Assembly: GCA_023052935.1 (NCBI GenBank)
Contig: CM041295.1
Span: forward strand, 167,082,366-167,146,365
Direction: 5' to 3'
Length of the DNA stretch: 64,000 bases
Source of the DNA: Piezodorus guildinii
Taxonomy: Eukaryota > Arthropoda > Insecta > Hemiptera > Pentatomidae
Part shown: positions 1 through 9,052 of the stretch, one piece after another
Numbering within the stretch: position 1 is the stretch's first letter
Layout of the letters: each line of letters starts with the position of its first letter
Position numbers and translations under genes: made by a program
The notes under the pieces: model-generated
Database searches by the model: none
Seen by the model: only the letters and a program-made list of their open reading frames with translations
Told to the model about the DNA's origin: nothing

Positions 1-23
1 CAGTTGGCTTTTATTCTCTTCTT

Positions 24-1154
24 TTATGTGTTTTGATTGTCTGGCGGGCCTTTCTCTAAAAAAGAATTATTTGGATCTAATTTTTCTAATTTCTCTCTTA
101 ATTCTCTGATTTCTTGGTCTTTCGGGTCTTCTTGCTGAATTTGGAAATTAGGCTGTTTCGGTTTATTCCCGAATGCGCTAACTGTTCTCATGGATACAGT
201 TGGATTTTCATCTTTCTTATTATTATTATAATTTTGATTCCGGTATCGACCTGAACCGTTGAAATACCTTTGTTGTTCTTGACGGGGCCATTGTTGGTAA
301 TAATTATTATTATTATTATTCTGCCGGTAGTCTTGTGGAGGTTCTTGTTGTCGATATTGATGCTCTTGTCTTTGATTATGTGGGTTATACGGGTTATTGG
401 GATTTTGCCAATTATTAAATCGTTTGTGATGTTTTTTATCGAACTTTTTCTTATGGTCGAAGCCTCTTTTGTAATCATGTTCTCCGGGTCTTCTCATATT
501 TCCCGAATTTATGAGGTCATCGAAGAGTAGATGGTTCTCATTCTGAATTAAATTTCTCAAATCATCTAATGTTCTTAATTTTTCTGCTTTAGTCATAAGA
601 TATGTTCTTATGTGAAGGGGCATGTTAGTGTAAAAAAAATAAAGAATACTTTTCTCTAATGCGCTAATAATTGTTTCTCTATTTGGTGTGTTTTCTATCC
701 GATGTTTAGAAATTATTAAAGTGCGGATCTTATCAATTCTTTGAAGGAAATCAAGAGGGTGTTCCTTATGATGTATTTTGTTATTAAATAATTCATGCGA
801 TAATTGTTCAATTGAGCGGCTGTCTCTGAAGGTTCTTTCGAGATAATTTAGTAATTCTTCAACACGACTAAATTCGCACGTTGTATTTATATAATCAGCT
901 TCATCCGTAAGTTTTGCTAGAAGTTTACTTAATAATCTTTGTTCGTTTAGTTCCTTAAACGAGTTGTCCGGTTTACACACGATTTGGTAAACTTGTCTAC
1001 AAACTGTCACGAATTTTAACAGATTGTGTGGATTTCCATTAAAATTAGGGATATGATCGTAGTCTGCCGATTTAATTTGAAAGCTTGCCATATTTGTAGT
1101 TAATACTAAATTATTTACTCGCAGGATTAAAGAATTTAAATAATCATCAGACAT
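24..1154 (-). CDS. gag: Gag-like protein of a Ty3/gypsy element (376 aa)
   Basis: This 376-codon ORF is intact and is the first ORF after the primer-binding site, the position expected of gag. The N-terminal 200 residues are mostly helical and charged, as in capsid-like Gag domains of 17.6/297-type elements. From about residue 225 the protein becomes very rich in Asn, Gln, Arg and Tyr (poly-Asn runs come from ATT/AAT repeats near 220-330). That tail would bind RNA without a zinc knuckle; I see no CCHC motif. The start at 1154 is the first ATG of the frame; a second Met (MASFQIK) about 20 codons in is equally possible. Gag assembles the cytoplasmic particle in which reverse transcription occurs. 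An intact frame suggests a fairly young copy, but pol is not visible. Confidence 0.75.
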   Translation of the reverse strand: MSDDYLNSLILRVNNLVLTTNMASFQIKSADYDHIPNFNGNPHNLLKFVTVCRQVYQIVCKPDNSFKELNEQRLLSKLLAKLTDEADYINTTCEFSRVEELLNYLERTFRDSRSIEQLSHELFNNKIHHKEHPLDFLQRIDKIRTLIISKHRIENTPNRETIISALEKSILYFFYTNMPLHIRTYLMTKAEKLRTLDDLRNLIQNENHLLFDDLINSGNMRRPGEHDYKRGFDHKKKFDKKHHKRFNNWQNPNNPYNPHNQRQEHQYRQQEPPQDYRQNNNNNNYYQQWPRQEQQRYFNGSGRYRNQNYNNNKKDENPTVSMRTVSAFGNKPKQPNFQIQQEDPKDQEIRELREKLEKLDPNNSFLEKGPPDNQNT

Positions 1155-1497
1155 AAAATTACAATAGTAAAGGAAATTAACTTACAAAAATTGAGTACGC
1201 TGTCAAAATAATCTTCGACGGGGTGTGAAGATCTGTCCTTGAGCTGGATACCTGACGACAGTGAAGTCCGGCCAAGGTTGAGTGCAGATAAGAGACTTTG
1301 CCTGCGTTGCGAGATGCTCGGGGTGAGTGAACTCGTCCAGAATCTGAAGATCTCGAAGTTGGTAGTCCTCGGTAGGTAAGCCAAAATCTTGAGTCTTCAC
1401 AGGTGAGGAATCCTAGGCGGTAGTCCTAATTCTGGATTTGCGGAAAAAGTTCGGATCTGCGGAAACTCGGTTCTTAAAACTGCGATAAAAATATGCA

Positions 1498-1515
1498 GTC
1501 CCTATTTGGGCGCCA
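1498..1515 (-). promoter_or_regulatory. Primer-binding site, tRNA-Lys type
   Basis: The minus strand reads TGGCGCCCAAATAGGGAC directly after the LTR. This agrees at 16 of 18 positions with the complement of the 3' end of animal tRNA-Lys(UUU). It fixes the LTR/leader junction at 1515/1516. Confidence 0.8.
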
Positions 1516-1990
1516 ATTTTGGTGTTCGTGCTCGTTATTGTAAAAAAAAAATATTTTATTTATTCAAAAGTTACAAAATATCGATAATAACACTTTAAAA
1601 GACAATAATGACAATCTTGATAATAACAATATGGCTATACTAGATCTGACATAGATTACGTACCGTAATTACTGCGAGGACTTGAAGAGAGTGTGTCTTC
1701 CCTGGGAGAAGGGACAGGGTATATATAGGTTAATAGGACTGCTGAATAAGATTCAAGGAATATGGTGTGATCTGCAGGTGCACCATGGCCTCATGGTGGC
1801 GTGACTTTGTATTATAAAACTGGATTCTAATAGACAAGACTATAAAACGTAATCAAATTACACAGCTTACATTAAATGGATTATCAGAATATTCCAATAA
1901 GGAAAAACCTACGTGATATTGAAAACCATTTAATTATTAATTAAAGCCATATGTGAAAAAATTTGATATTTTTTTCCGAAATATTCTGTA
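1516..1990 (-). repeat. 5' LTR of the gypsy element (outer boundary uncertain)
   Basis: The LTR starts at 1516 beside the primer site. Reading leftward there is a TATATATA box at 1720-1727 and an AATAAA signal near 1560-1566, which is the usual promoter-to-polyadenylation spacing of an LTR. The far end cannot be fixed because the 3' LTR lies outside the window. Confidence 0.5.
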
Positions 1991-2032
1991 TAATTTCCGA
2001 ATTTATATATTCATTACCATAATTTATTTATT

Positions 2033-2166
2033 GTGGATATAATTAGTTGACCGTTGAGAATTACTGAAGGAATTAGTCCGGGTGGCGGTCATTAAATGAA
2101 ACAACTGAATAGTTTCAACTATTCAGTTGTTTCATTTAATGACCGCCACCCGGACTAATTCCTTCA
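2033..2166. mobile_element. 134-bp Penelope-derived fold-back element (family A ends only)
   Basis: Positions 2065-2166 form a perfect palindrome: two 50-nt arms around a 2-nt centre. Each arm matches the terminal 50 nt of the PLE-A element at 17549-25113. A 32-nt asymmetric extension (2033-2064) precedes the left arm. The insertion is flanked by the 14-bp direct repeat ataatttatttatt (2019-2032 and 2167-2180). No ribozyme core remains because both arms stop short of it. Confidence 0.9.
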
Positions 2167-2309
2167 ATAATTTATTTATTATAACAATATCTGTAAATTT
2201 GAAATTTGATATTGTCATTAATTAAAAAATATTGATGTAATAACTCACGAATTGATATGAAGTATGTTCAAATAAGTTGTAGAAAAAACATGAGATAGAA
2301 ATAAAAGAT

Positions 2310-2560
2310 AATACCTACATAGCTTTCCTAGATTTGAAAGCTGCGTTCGAGTCAGTAACTCGAAGTGAGCTACGGAAAGCAATTACAGCAAAGGGTGGGC
2401 CCGAACATCTTCTGGAAGAAATCAAATCAACATAACAAAGCTATTAAGGAATTGTACGTATAAGTGGAAATGGGTCTAAGCCGTTTTCTTTGGAACGAGG
2501 TTGAAACAGGTGGATATTTTGAGCCCATTGTTAGTAATTGTTTTATGGATGAAATTTTAA
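2310..2560 (+). pseudogene. RTE-type reverse transcriptase fragment (decayed)
   Basis: Conceptual translation gives FLDLKAAFESV (RT motif A; the catalytic Asp is retained) and about 60 codons later a degraded match to the 'G-RQGD-LSPLL' block (QVDILSPLL in a shifted frame). Stops and frameshifts are present. Only the palm region survives, so this is a dead relic of an RTE-like non-LTR element. Confidence 0.55.
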
Positions 2561-3246
2561 AAAATATGTAGAGGTGCTTATACCTCAATTGGTATGTGGA
2601 ACGTAAGGACGGTTCAAGTGCAGGCGCTCCTTCAGTTAGTCTCAAAAGTATTCGGAATCCTTTTTTTTTTTCTTTTTTATTTAATAAATATTATTCACAA
2701 ATATTGCTATAAATCATTAATTTTAGCTATTAGACGGTTGAAGGAGATTACCATATAACTGAATCACTTTTCGATAACCGAAAATCACTTCGTTTTCATA
2801 AAATATCCAATTAATAAAGTAAAATCACAAGATAGCGCAGTATCAAAAGTATTCGGAAATCTTAATATCTTGTTGCTTACTAGTTTCAAATATTCATAGC
2901 CCCATTAATCCTCAACATAATTTTATTTTCTAAACCATTTTTCTCCCCCTTGTAACTGATTCCCAACATAAGAAACAAAAGTTAAAAATAATATTAGTGA
3001 GGACATGTGGAAACCTGAGCCACAGTGTGGAGGGCATAATAATAATAGAATATAGAAGCCAAAAAATTGCCATCCAAAAAACATTAAATATAAAAAATGC
3101 AATACTTATTATTAATCTAATGGGAAAAAAATCCTCAAATATGCATAGCTTAGTAATTAATTTTTCAGTACTTCTGGATATACAAGTGCTTCAACTGTTC
3201 GCTGCGTTCAAGAAAAATGTGATGGAAAGAAGCACATGGTAAAAGT
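2561..3246. other. No gene recognised; AT-rich, one short direct repeat
   Basis: I see no credible ORF. The 15-mer caaaagtattcggaa occurs near 2643 and near 2844 in the same orientation. It resembles the start of some Tc1-like termini, but no partner terminus in inverted orientation was found. Confidence 0.4.
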
Positions 3247-3544
3247 CCTTCCTTCCAGGGGCGCGCGGGGAGGGCTGCGTAGGCCCTGGGCCTCGTGGTG
3301 TAAACTCCTGCGAGTTTACACTCACGTTTCACGATGCAATTTTTAGTGTAGGGTCATCACTCCCTACGACTAATTTTGTGAGTTGCCACAATTTGGCTGA
3401 CGGGTCTCACATACCCGGGGAATAGGCTGTGAGTGAATCCCCATTTTTTTACATCCTTATAAAAGCCCCGCCGGGACTGGGATTCGAACTCAGAACCTGT
3501 AGCATGAGAGACTAGCGCGCTAGCCACTCAGCCACGAGCTCCCC
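3247..3544 (-). mobile_element. tRNA-derived SINE (298 bp)
   Basis: On the minus strand the element begins with a tRNA-like head with an A box (TGGCTGAGTGG, 3524-3534) and a B box (AGTTCGAATCC, 3480-3490), the internal RNA polymerase III promoter of SINEs. A GC-rich body follows. A 14-bp target duplication, cacatggtaaaagt, flanks it at 3233-3246 and 3545-3558. The far (3') end reads into GC-rich sequence without a long A-tail. The head is too degraded to name the parent tRNA. Confidence 0.85.
3298..3321. repeat. Perfect 10-bp hairpin inside the SINE body
   Basis: gtgtaaactc and gagtttacac are exact complements separated by the 4-nt loop ctgc. The hairpin would form in the SINE RNA. Confidence 0.8.
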
Positions 3545-3558
3545 CACATGGTAAAAGT

Positions 3559-3997
3559 AGCCCGGAACAATGCCTTTCAGCAGGCAAGTCAATAAGAGGT
3601 TTTCAGCATTTTTTAAAAAAGAAGGTGGATGAATTTTAATGTTTGCAGTTGCATCCCACTCTAAATTACGGATATGGATATGGAAGAATTATGGCTTCAT
3701 ATAAACCAAATGAAGGATTCAGTACGAAAGAGTAAAATACAGAGGGCAGTTAGTGATGTTTAGGGCTATTTTTCTTTGAAGATGGCTAATAAAATTGGAA
3801 TCATTTACGAAAATATTGATATTTTTGTTTGTTTTTTTCATTACGAAAAGCTAGAACTAAAATTGGGAGAAAAATTAAATTTAAACTCAAACACGATCAT
3901 GACGCTGAGCATACTACATATGGCATTTATTCAGATGTGGTAGCAGCACCATTTTCTAAACGTTCTAGGAACCCCTCAGTAGTTATTGGCTCTGAAG
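3559..3997. other. No gene recognised
   Basis: AT-rich sequence with scattered short ORFs on both strands that have no recognisable motif. The 76-codon ORF at 3829-4059 has no features beyond a basic N-terminus and I do not call it a gene. Confidence 0.4.
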
Positions 3998-4693
3998 CTA
4001 ATTTAACGTCTGTGGGCCCAAGTAAAAATGAAAATCAGGAAATACGATATTCGAAATGAAAATGACCTGAAGAAACCATAACTTCTTGAGCGAGATAATA
4101 TTTGAAAACAAAAATACTTTTGATTGAAGTTTACTTATGTATCTAGAAAAAACTCCATCAACTGTTGTAGTTCCGTATTTTGTTGTATTTTTATTTCGAT
4201 TATTTGACATTTAAATCGAGTGTGATCTTTAAAAAATGTAATTAAAGGCTTTGATATTTCTTGTGAAAAGTCGATATTGAAATCTCCACTCAAGATAATG
4301 GGTAATTTATCTAAGTTCCGATTAAGCAAAAAAAGACCCTGCTGTTGTGTATATAAGTACATTTTAATGGATAAGCTCAATTATTTTTTTCCACAATGTG
4401 GTAAGTGAGATGTAAATGGCAACTATTATGATGAGTAGTCCATTTTCTGCTTCCCATTTTGCAACACTAATTTCTCCAATAGATGATTCATTAAAACTGT
4501 ATGATTGAGACTTCCTAAATGCTTCATTCATCAGTGAATTTATAATGTTGACCGTGTCTCTATTAGTTTTATATATGGCTACTCCTTCAGCTTGGCACTG
4601 AAGTCGTTTAAATTTAGTAATACAATGGAGAGTTGGAATTTCGACGTTTAAATCATGTTTCAGATAAAAGCAATATCGTTGAATTTTGAGCAA
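3998..4693 (-). pseudogene. Endonuclease/exonuclease/phosphatase-like ORF fragment, frameshifted
   Basis: Three overlapping minus-strand frames read in order VAIYISLTTLWKKIIEL, then LPIILSGDFNIDFSQ, then GTTTVDGVFSRYIS. The GDFN box is the metal/substrate motif of the EEP (AP-endonuclease/DNase I) fold, and the blocks before and after it fit the same fold. Frame changes near 4370 and 4200 show it is broken. Proteins of this kind occur in insect mobile elements, including ORFs associated with Helitrons, but no helicase is visible here and I leave the parent element open. Confidence 0.5.
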
Positions 4694-5014
4694 AACTTAT
4701 ATATAGCATTCCCCAGTCGAATTCAACCTTTTCAGTATCAAGAAATTAATAAAACACAAGTTGATATAATTTTATGGATATTTTAATTATCAATTAAGTT
4801 TTTAACTAATATGGCTAGTTAGCTATTCCCATGGGCCCTTTTACATAAAAAAAAATCTCACGATTTTAAGACTAAGTGTTGATTAATTTTAGCTTTTAAG
4901 ACATTTCCGATATTAGGGCTAGTATTTTAGTTTTAGTAGGTTGGTTTAGTTTTGATTTTAAGATCGCACGATCAAATAAGAAATTATTTTCACTAATCGG
5001 AATTTCTTTGTAAT
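4694..5014. other. No gene recognised; AT-rich
   Basis: Low-complexity A/T-rich sequence between the decayed nuclease ORF and the repeat array. Nothing supported. Confidence 0.4.
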
Positions 5015-5575
5015 TATTCGATACTAGGCATAGTAGCTGCGTTACTGGGGGTTTGTATATTGATTTAAAAGCTTTCGCTCAAGTAGAGGTTTATTTTAAC
5101 TTTGTCGTATTTATTCGATACTAGACTTTTAGTGGCTGCGTTTCCGGGAGTTCGCATTGTGATTATACTACTAATTTTAAATGCGCTCGCTCAAGTAGAG
5201 TTTTATTTTAACTTGTTCGTATTTATTCGATGTAAGGCTCAGTAGCTGCGTTACTGGAGGTTAGCATAGTGATTATACTATTAACTTAAGTTTCCTCGAA
5301 CAAGTAGAGATTTATTTTAACTTTTTATGATTTTTTTTTATACTAGGGTATATTTTGACATTCACCAAGAGGTTTTATTGATTTTCAAATAGTTCACGTT
5401 GTAAATCAGTATGCAAACCCCCGGTAACGTAGCTACTGAAGCATGTATGGAAATAATATGAAAATTTAAAATAAATTTCTAATTGAGCGCAATTAAAATC
5501 AATAGTATAATCACTATACGAACCCCAAGTAATGCAGCTACTGTGCCTAGGATCGAAAAAATATAAAAAAGTTCC
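5015..5575. repeat. About 110-bp tandem repeat, three direct units then two inverted units
   Basis: Units starting at 5015, 5113 and 5224 each begin attcgat and contain gtagctgcgttactgg-like and ctcaagtagag-like boxes, then tttattttaact. From about 5400 to 5570 two further copies occur in the opposite orientation (for example cccccggtaacgtagctac near 5417). The units are diverged (98-111 bp) and non-coding. Confidence 0.75.
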
Positions 5576-5583
5576 GATAATGA

Positions 5584-5974
5584 TGGAGTTTAGTTGACCG
5601 TTGAGAATATTAGGTAAGGGAGATGGTCGAGAGTGCGGTAATCAGAAAGAAACACACATTAAAAAGTAGTACTTATTTTAATTGTTTGCCGACGTTTCTG
5701 TCTACATTGTGGGCATTCATCAGGGCTAAGAGAAAAAGGATAACAACCAATGTAATTACAAACTTAATAATAAGTTAGGTACATAATAATGATATGTTGA
5801 AAGTAATATACTATGGAATCACATAAAATTAAATGTAAAATGATAAAAAGATGACAGTTATAAAGTATGGAAGCAAACAAAATTAAGATGATAATATTTC
5901 AATAAGAATATTTAAAGAGAAACTAAGCAAATGATTAAAAGTTAAAAGAACAATATGTGAACAATTAAAATATT
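5584..5974 (-). mobile_element. Penelope-like element family D, terminal part
   Basis: The segment tagttgaccgttgagaat at its left edge is shared with PLE families A and B, and a hammerhead-like core follows at 5688-5726. The rest is AT-rich non-coding sequence like the 3' UTRs of the other families. The gypsy element at 5975-14645 interrupts it; it resumes at 14650. Confidence 0.65.
5688..5726 (-). ncRNA. Hammerhead-ribozyme-like motif (PLE-D)
   Basis: Minus strand: GCC, CTGATGA, an 18-nt stem II region, GAAAC, GTC, GGC. Stem I can pair (GCC/GGC) and the cleavage triplet is GUC, the canonical one. Stem II is badly mismatched, so activity is doubtful. Confidence 0.5.
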
Positions 5975-6709
5975 TGTCGAGGTTGAGGTATTACTTCTAT
6001 GACAGGTCTTTAGAAGGCCTCGACAATGCCTGTCCAATAGGAGTGATAAGATGGAGTAAGATTCGCCCTGCGTGGTAGTAGCCCGATAGTAGCGAGGGTC
6101 AGGAGAGAATCACCCTGCGTGGTAGTAGCACGACAGTAGCGAGGATCAGGAGAGAATCACCCTGCGTGGTAGTAGCACGACAGTAGCGAGAATCAGGAGA
6201 GAATCACCCTGCGTGGTAGTAGCACGACAGTAGCGTAAAGGAGCCTTTATAGGTGCAAATGGGCCAATACCAAACAACCCATTCTATGAGAGAGGTATAA
6301 ATGATCAGAAAGGGATATCAAGTAATAACAAAAGGGTTAAAACCAAGGAAGGCATATCTGAGTTAAGTAAACAGGTAAGAGAGGTTAAGGCGAGGTGAGG
6401 AGAAGATGACATGGATTAGACACGCTGGGTGTATATAACTTTATGGCCAATCTCAACACCGAGCGGTAACCGTTTTACTTTAGTTGTTACAGGCTCAGAT
6501 ATATTATTTTTTTTTTTTTATACATCTTCCTTTTACTTTATTGTTTAAATAACATTGGTATAACAAATAGTATTTATAATCATTACATAGATATTCACTT
6601 TTCTTGAGCACATACAATTTTATTTTGCTTGATTGTGATGCCGGTGGAGCTCCCTGGTGACTGGCCGCTGAACTGCCCCGGGCGTCCGTACGGATGGCGG
6701 GCGGTCTCA
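5975..6709 (-). repeat. 3' LTR of the CsRn1-like element (735 bp)
   Basis: The inner end is TGAGACCGCC where the other LTR has TGTGACCGCC; the outer end is CTCGACA. It holds four 47-bp units (6066-6250) and about 190 bp (near 6235-6423) that are missing from the partner LTR. A TATA-like TTATATAC lies near 6430 on the minus strand. Confidence 0.85.
6066..6250. repeat. 47-bp minisatellite in the LTR, four units
   Basis: The motif ccctgcgtggtagtagc recurs at exactly 47-bp spacing (6066, 6113, 6160, 6207). The partner LTR keeps two units near 11818-11879, where Jockey copy B inserted. Confidence 0.9.
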
Positions 6710-7051
6710 GGGCTTCCCTCTTCGAAGACGGAGTCCTCTGTAGCCTCTTAATAAAGCTGTCAGGGTCCCGACGTCTGGGCCGGTGTGCACTTCGGGTTTG
6801 AAGTCAATCAGTGGTTCGAGTTTGTTGTACTTTATCCAAAACTTGGGGGCTTGAACCCCTCGTGACCACGTTGATGCCTTGGCCATGTTGACTGATGGCT
6901 TCTGGTTGGTAGAGCTCGGTGGGATGTCGTCAGGGTCGGCAATCGGCGTTACCAGCTGTATTGTCGCTATCTGTCTAAGATGGTATGCGCCCCGCAATAC
7001 TTCTCCCAGTGTAGGTGGCAGGTCCAGCTTCTTTGGTGCTCTCCACTTCAT
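6707..7051 (-). CDS. Small ORF between pol and the 3' LTR (114 aa), function unknown
   Basis: This ORF starts 42 nt after the pol stop codon and ends with a TGA whose bases are the first three bases of the 3' LTR (TGAGACC). It codes for a basic protein (MKWRAPKKLDLPP at the N-terminus) rich in Pro, Leu and Arg, with no signal peptide, membrane segment or zinc motif. CsRn1 elements usually have only gag and pol, so this may be a remnant of pol read in another frame, chance coding, or an accessory gene. In a copy whose LTR begins TGTGACC, as the partner LTR does, the stop would be lost and the frame would run into the LTR. That weakens the case for a conserved gene. Confidence 0.35.
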   Translation of the reverse strand: MKWRAPKKLDLPPTLGEVLRGAYHLRQIATIQLVTPIADPDDIPPSSTNQKPSVNMAKASTWSRGVQAPKFWIKYNKLEPLIDFKPEVHTGPDVGTLTALLRGYRGLRLRRGKP

Positions 7052-7093
7052 TTTTGATTGATTTATGATGACATTGCGCCAAATGTCCGCTAT

Positions 7094-7738
7094 TTATAGG
7101 AAATTCTCAAGACCGCCGAATGTGACTTTTCTTCTTATTGGTCGGCCAAATCTTGAGATGTAAGTCGGTTCCTGATTGGCTGCCGGTTCCCCCTCTTTTA
7201 ATTCAGTGCTGTGCTGCGTCGGTTGTTTTATAATGGGTTTTGGTGGCAGTCCTGTGTTATCCGCTATCAAAAATGGTTTCAGCCTATCAATTGAAATATT
7301 CGCAGATCGTCCTGGAAGTTGTACTTCTAAATATTTGTCTTCTTTTTTCACAACTTTATACGGGCCATTGTATGGTGGTACCAGGGGACGCTTGATGGCA
7401 TCTTCTCTTATAAATACATGAGTGCATGTCTTCAGCTCCTCGTGTATAAATGTTTTCTTGCGTGTTTTAGGTGACGCAGTAGGTCTTATTTTTGCAAAAT
7501 TTTCTTTTAGCTCTTGCAGCGATGTGTGAGGGTCGTAAGTATTTTTGTTTTCTTCAAGAAATTCTCCCGGTAAACGAATAGGACAACCGTAGAGAGCTTC
7601 TGCTATACTGACTGTGGTGTCCTCCCTTAGACTGGCTCTTAGTCCTAATAGTACAGTTGGTAGGAGTTTGGTCCATCCTCCTGTATTCGTGTGGGCCGTA
7701 AGTGCTGTCTTCAGGGTTCTGTGACACCTTTCGATGCA

Positions 7739-7740
<2 letters not shown>
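7094..7740 (-). pseudogene. pol: Integrase C-terminal region of the CsRn1-like pol
   Basis: The minus-strand frame is open for about 215 codons from the break at 7740 to a stop at 7094. It starts at GCIERCHRTLK, which matches the segment around the third catalytic Glu of gypsy integrases (the 'N-G-ER-HR-LK' block). It continues through the helical domain (TNTGGWTKLLPTVLLGLR), the PYNGPYKVV box of the DNA-binding C-terminal domain, and a basic tail. The upstream integrase zinc finger and both catalytic Asp residues are absent. At 7741 the sequence passes into the poly(A) tail of Jockey copy A and resumes beyond it in the region between RNase H and integrase. Confidence 0.8.
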
Positions 7741-7741
<1 letters not shown>

Positions 7742-7797
<56 letters not shown>

Positions 7798-9052
7798 CAA
7801 TCCCTCAAACAGAAAAAACATAGAATTAATATAAAATAATAATGGTAATATACATTAAAATTTGAGTTTACTTACAATACCTTTTTCTACCTACCGGTAT
7901 TTGAAGGCTTATTAATTTATTAGTTATAAAATATACTCCCTGTTCGGGGTGTTGATATACTTTGAAAGTGAGGGGCCTCCGCTTGTTGTTTATATGGTAT
8001 ATAGTTATATAAAGCTAAATTGAAGAAGAAACTTTGAACTAAAACATAACAAAAGATTAAAGTGTACCTGAAAAGAAATTTATTAGACATAGAGAGGTGG
8101 GGGGGGGGTGGGATTGGGTAATGTAGAAGATATGGGAAAAGGAAGGAAAGGAAAGGGATATTGGGTGTGGGGGGGGGATTATTAAGTAGTATGCTACTTA
8201 ATGATGTATATTGGATTGACAGGACCTTTACGACCCTGCCATCTCTCTGGGATCTTGGAAGGAGTGATGGATTGGAAAAGCGGGTTGTATGTCGCTTGTA
8301 TGTTGTCGTGATATGTGTGTTTGTATTGTTTCTAAGTTTAAAGTCTCGTGTATGTGGTCCATGCTCCGTCTTTCGAGAGTTGTATGTTTTGTGATTTTTT
8401 GTAATATGTTGTTTTGGGTTGATTGAAGTGACTTCAGGGCTGTGGGATATAGGTAATGTAGGAGAGGTGCTCCGTGAAGGAGTGCGGGTCTGAGGATTGA
8501 TTTGTATATAAGTAGTTTAAGTCTTAGTGACAGCCCTGGTGAGTATAATAGGTGATTTAATTGTGCTGCTGTCGCTCGTACAATTCGTATTCTGTTTGAA
8601 ATGTGTGCTGTGAATGATAGATGGGACTCTAGTGTCATTCCTAAGTATGTGAGTCGTTTTTTGGTTTGTATAGTTTCTCCGTTTAGTTTGGGTTGGTGTT
8701 TAAGTGTTTTCATGTATGAGAAAGTAATTGCATCCGTTTTGTTAGTGTTTATTTTAATGTTTATGTCGTTCAGTTGGTTTGTGATTAGTTGAGCTGCATT
8801 TTGGGCCCTGCGCATTGCTTTATCCGCATTCATGCTGGCCGTGTATATGGCAATGTCATCAGCATATGCGGCGACTTGTACTCTGTCGATTTTTTGCCCT
8901 ACTATTTGGGCTGTATATATGTTGAATAGTGTAGGCGCAAGGACCGAGCCCTGTGGGACGCCGCATGTCACTTTGCGTTGGGTAGACAATTCAGTGTTCA
9001 CACGGACTGAAAAAGTCCGCCCACTGATGTATGATCCTATTAATTTAATTGC
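7742..9052 (-). mobile_element. Jockey-clade non-LTR element, copy A, 5'-truncated
   Basis: The 56-nt poly(T) at 7742-7797 is the poly(A) tail on the minus strand. The 3' UTR matches that of copy B (11880-14324) base for base over long stretches. The ORF (8228 to about 9040) holds RT blocks from SYISGRTFSVRV onward, with GVPQGSVLAPTLFNIY and YADDIAIYT, and a truncated C-terminus: 'SRQHTSDIQPAF' marks a 19-nt deletion relative to copy B. Similarity to copy B ends near 9043. No clear target duplication is present and about 0.5 kb of gypsy integrase is missing at the insertion point. Confidence 0.85.

Larger units (their letters stand above)
1..1990 (-). mobile_element. Ty3/gypsy retrotransposon, 5' part (LTR, primer site, gag); rest lies left of the window
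   Basis: Reading leftward, the order is LTR-like DNA with a TATA box and AATAAA, a tRNA-Lys-type primer-binding site (1498-1515), a leader of about 340 bp, and an intact gag ORF that runs to the window edge. Pol would lie outside. The right (5') LTR boundary could not be placed because the partner LTR is outside the window; about 1990 is a guess. The gag type and primer site suggest the 17.6/297/gypsy (errantivirus-like) branch. That is an inference from gag alone. Confidence 0.75.

Noticed and set aside
188..530. Ile/Asn-rich short ORFs on both strands
   Set aside because: They are frames of the ATT/AAT-rich part of gag and carry no independent signal.
3474..3544. A tRNA gene on the minus strand
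   Set aside because: A and B boxes are present, but the cloverleaf is imperfect and the sequence continues into a SINE body flanked by a 14-bp duplication.
7742..7797. Long T-run as a sequencing gap or artefact
   Set aside because: The same 3' UTR follows a similar T-run at 11880-11957, so these are poly(A) tails of minus-strand Jockey copies.
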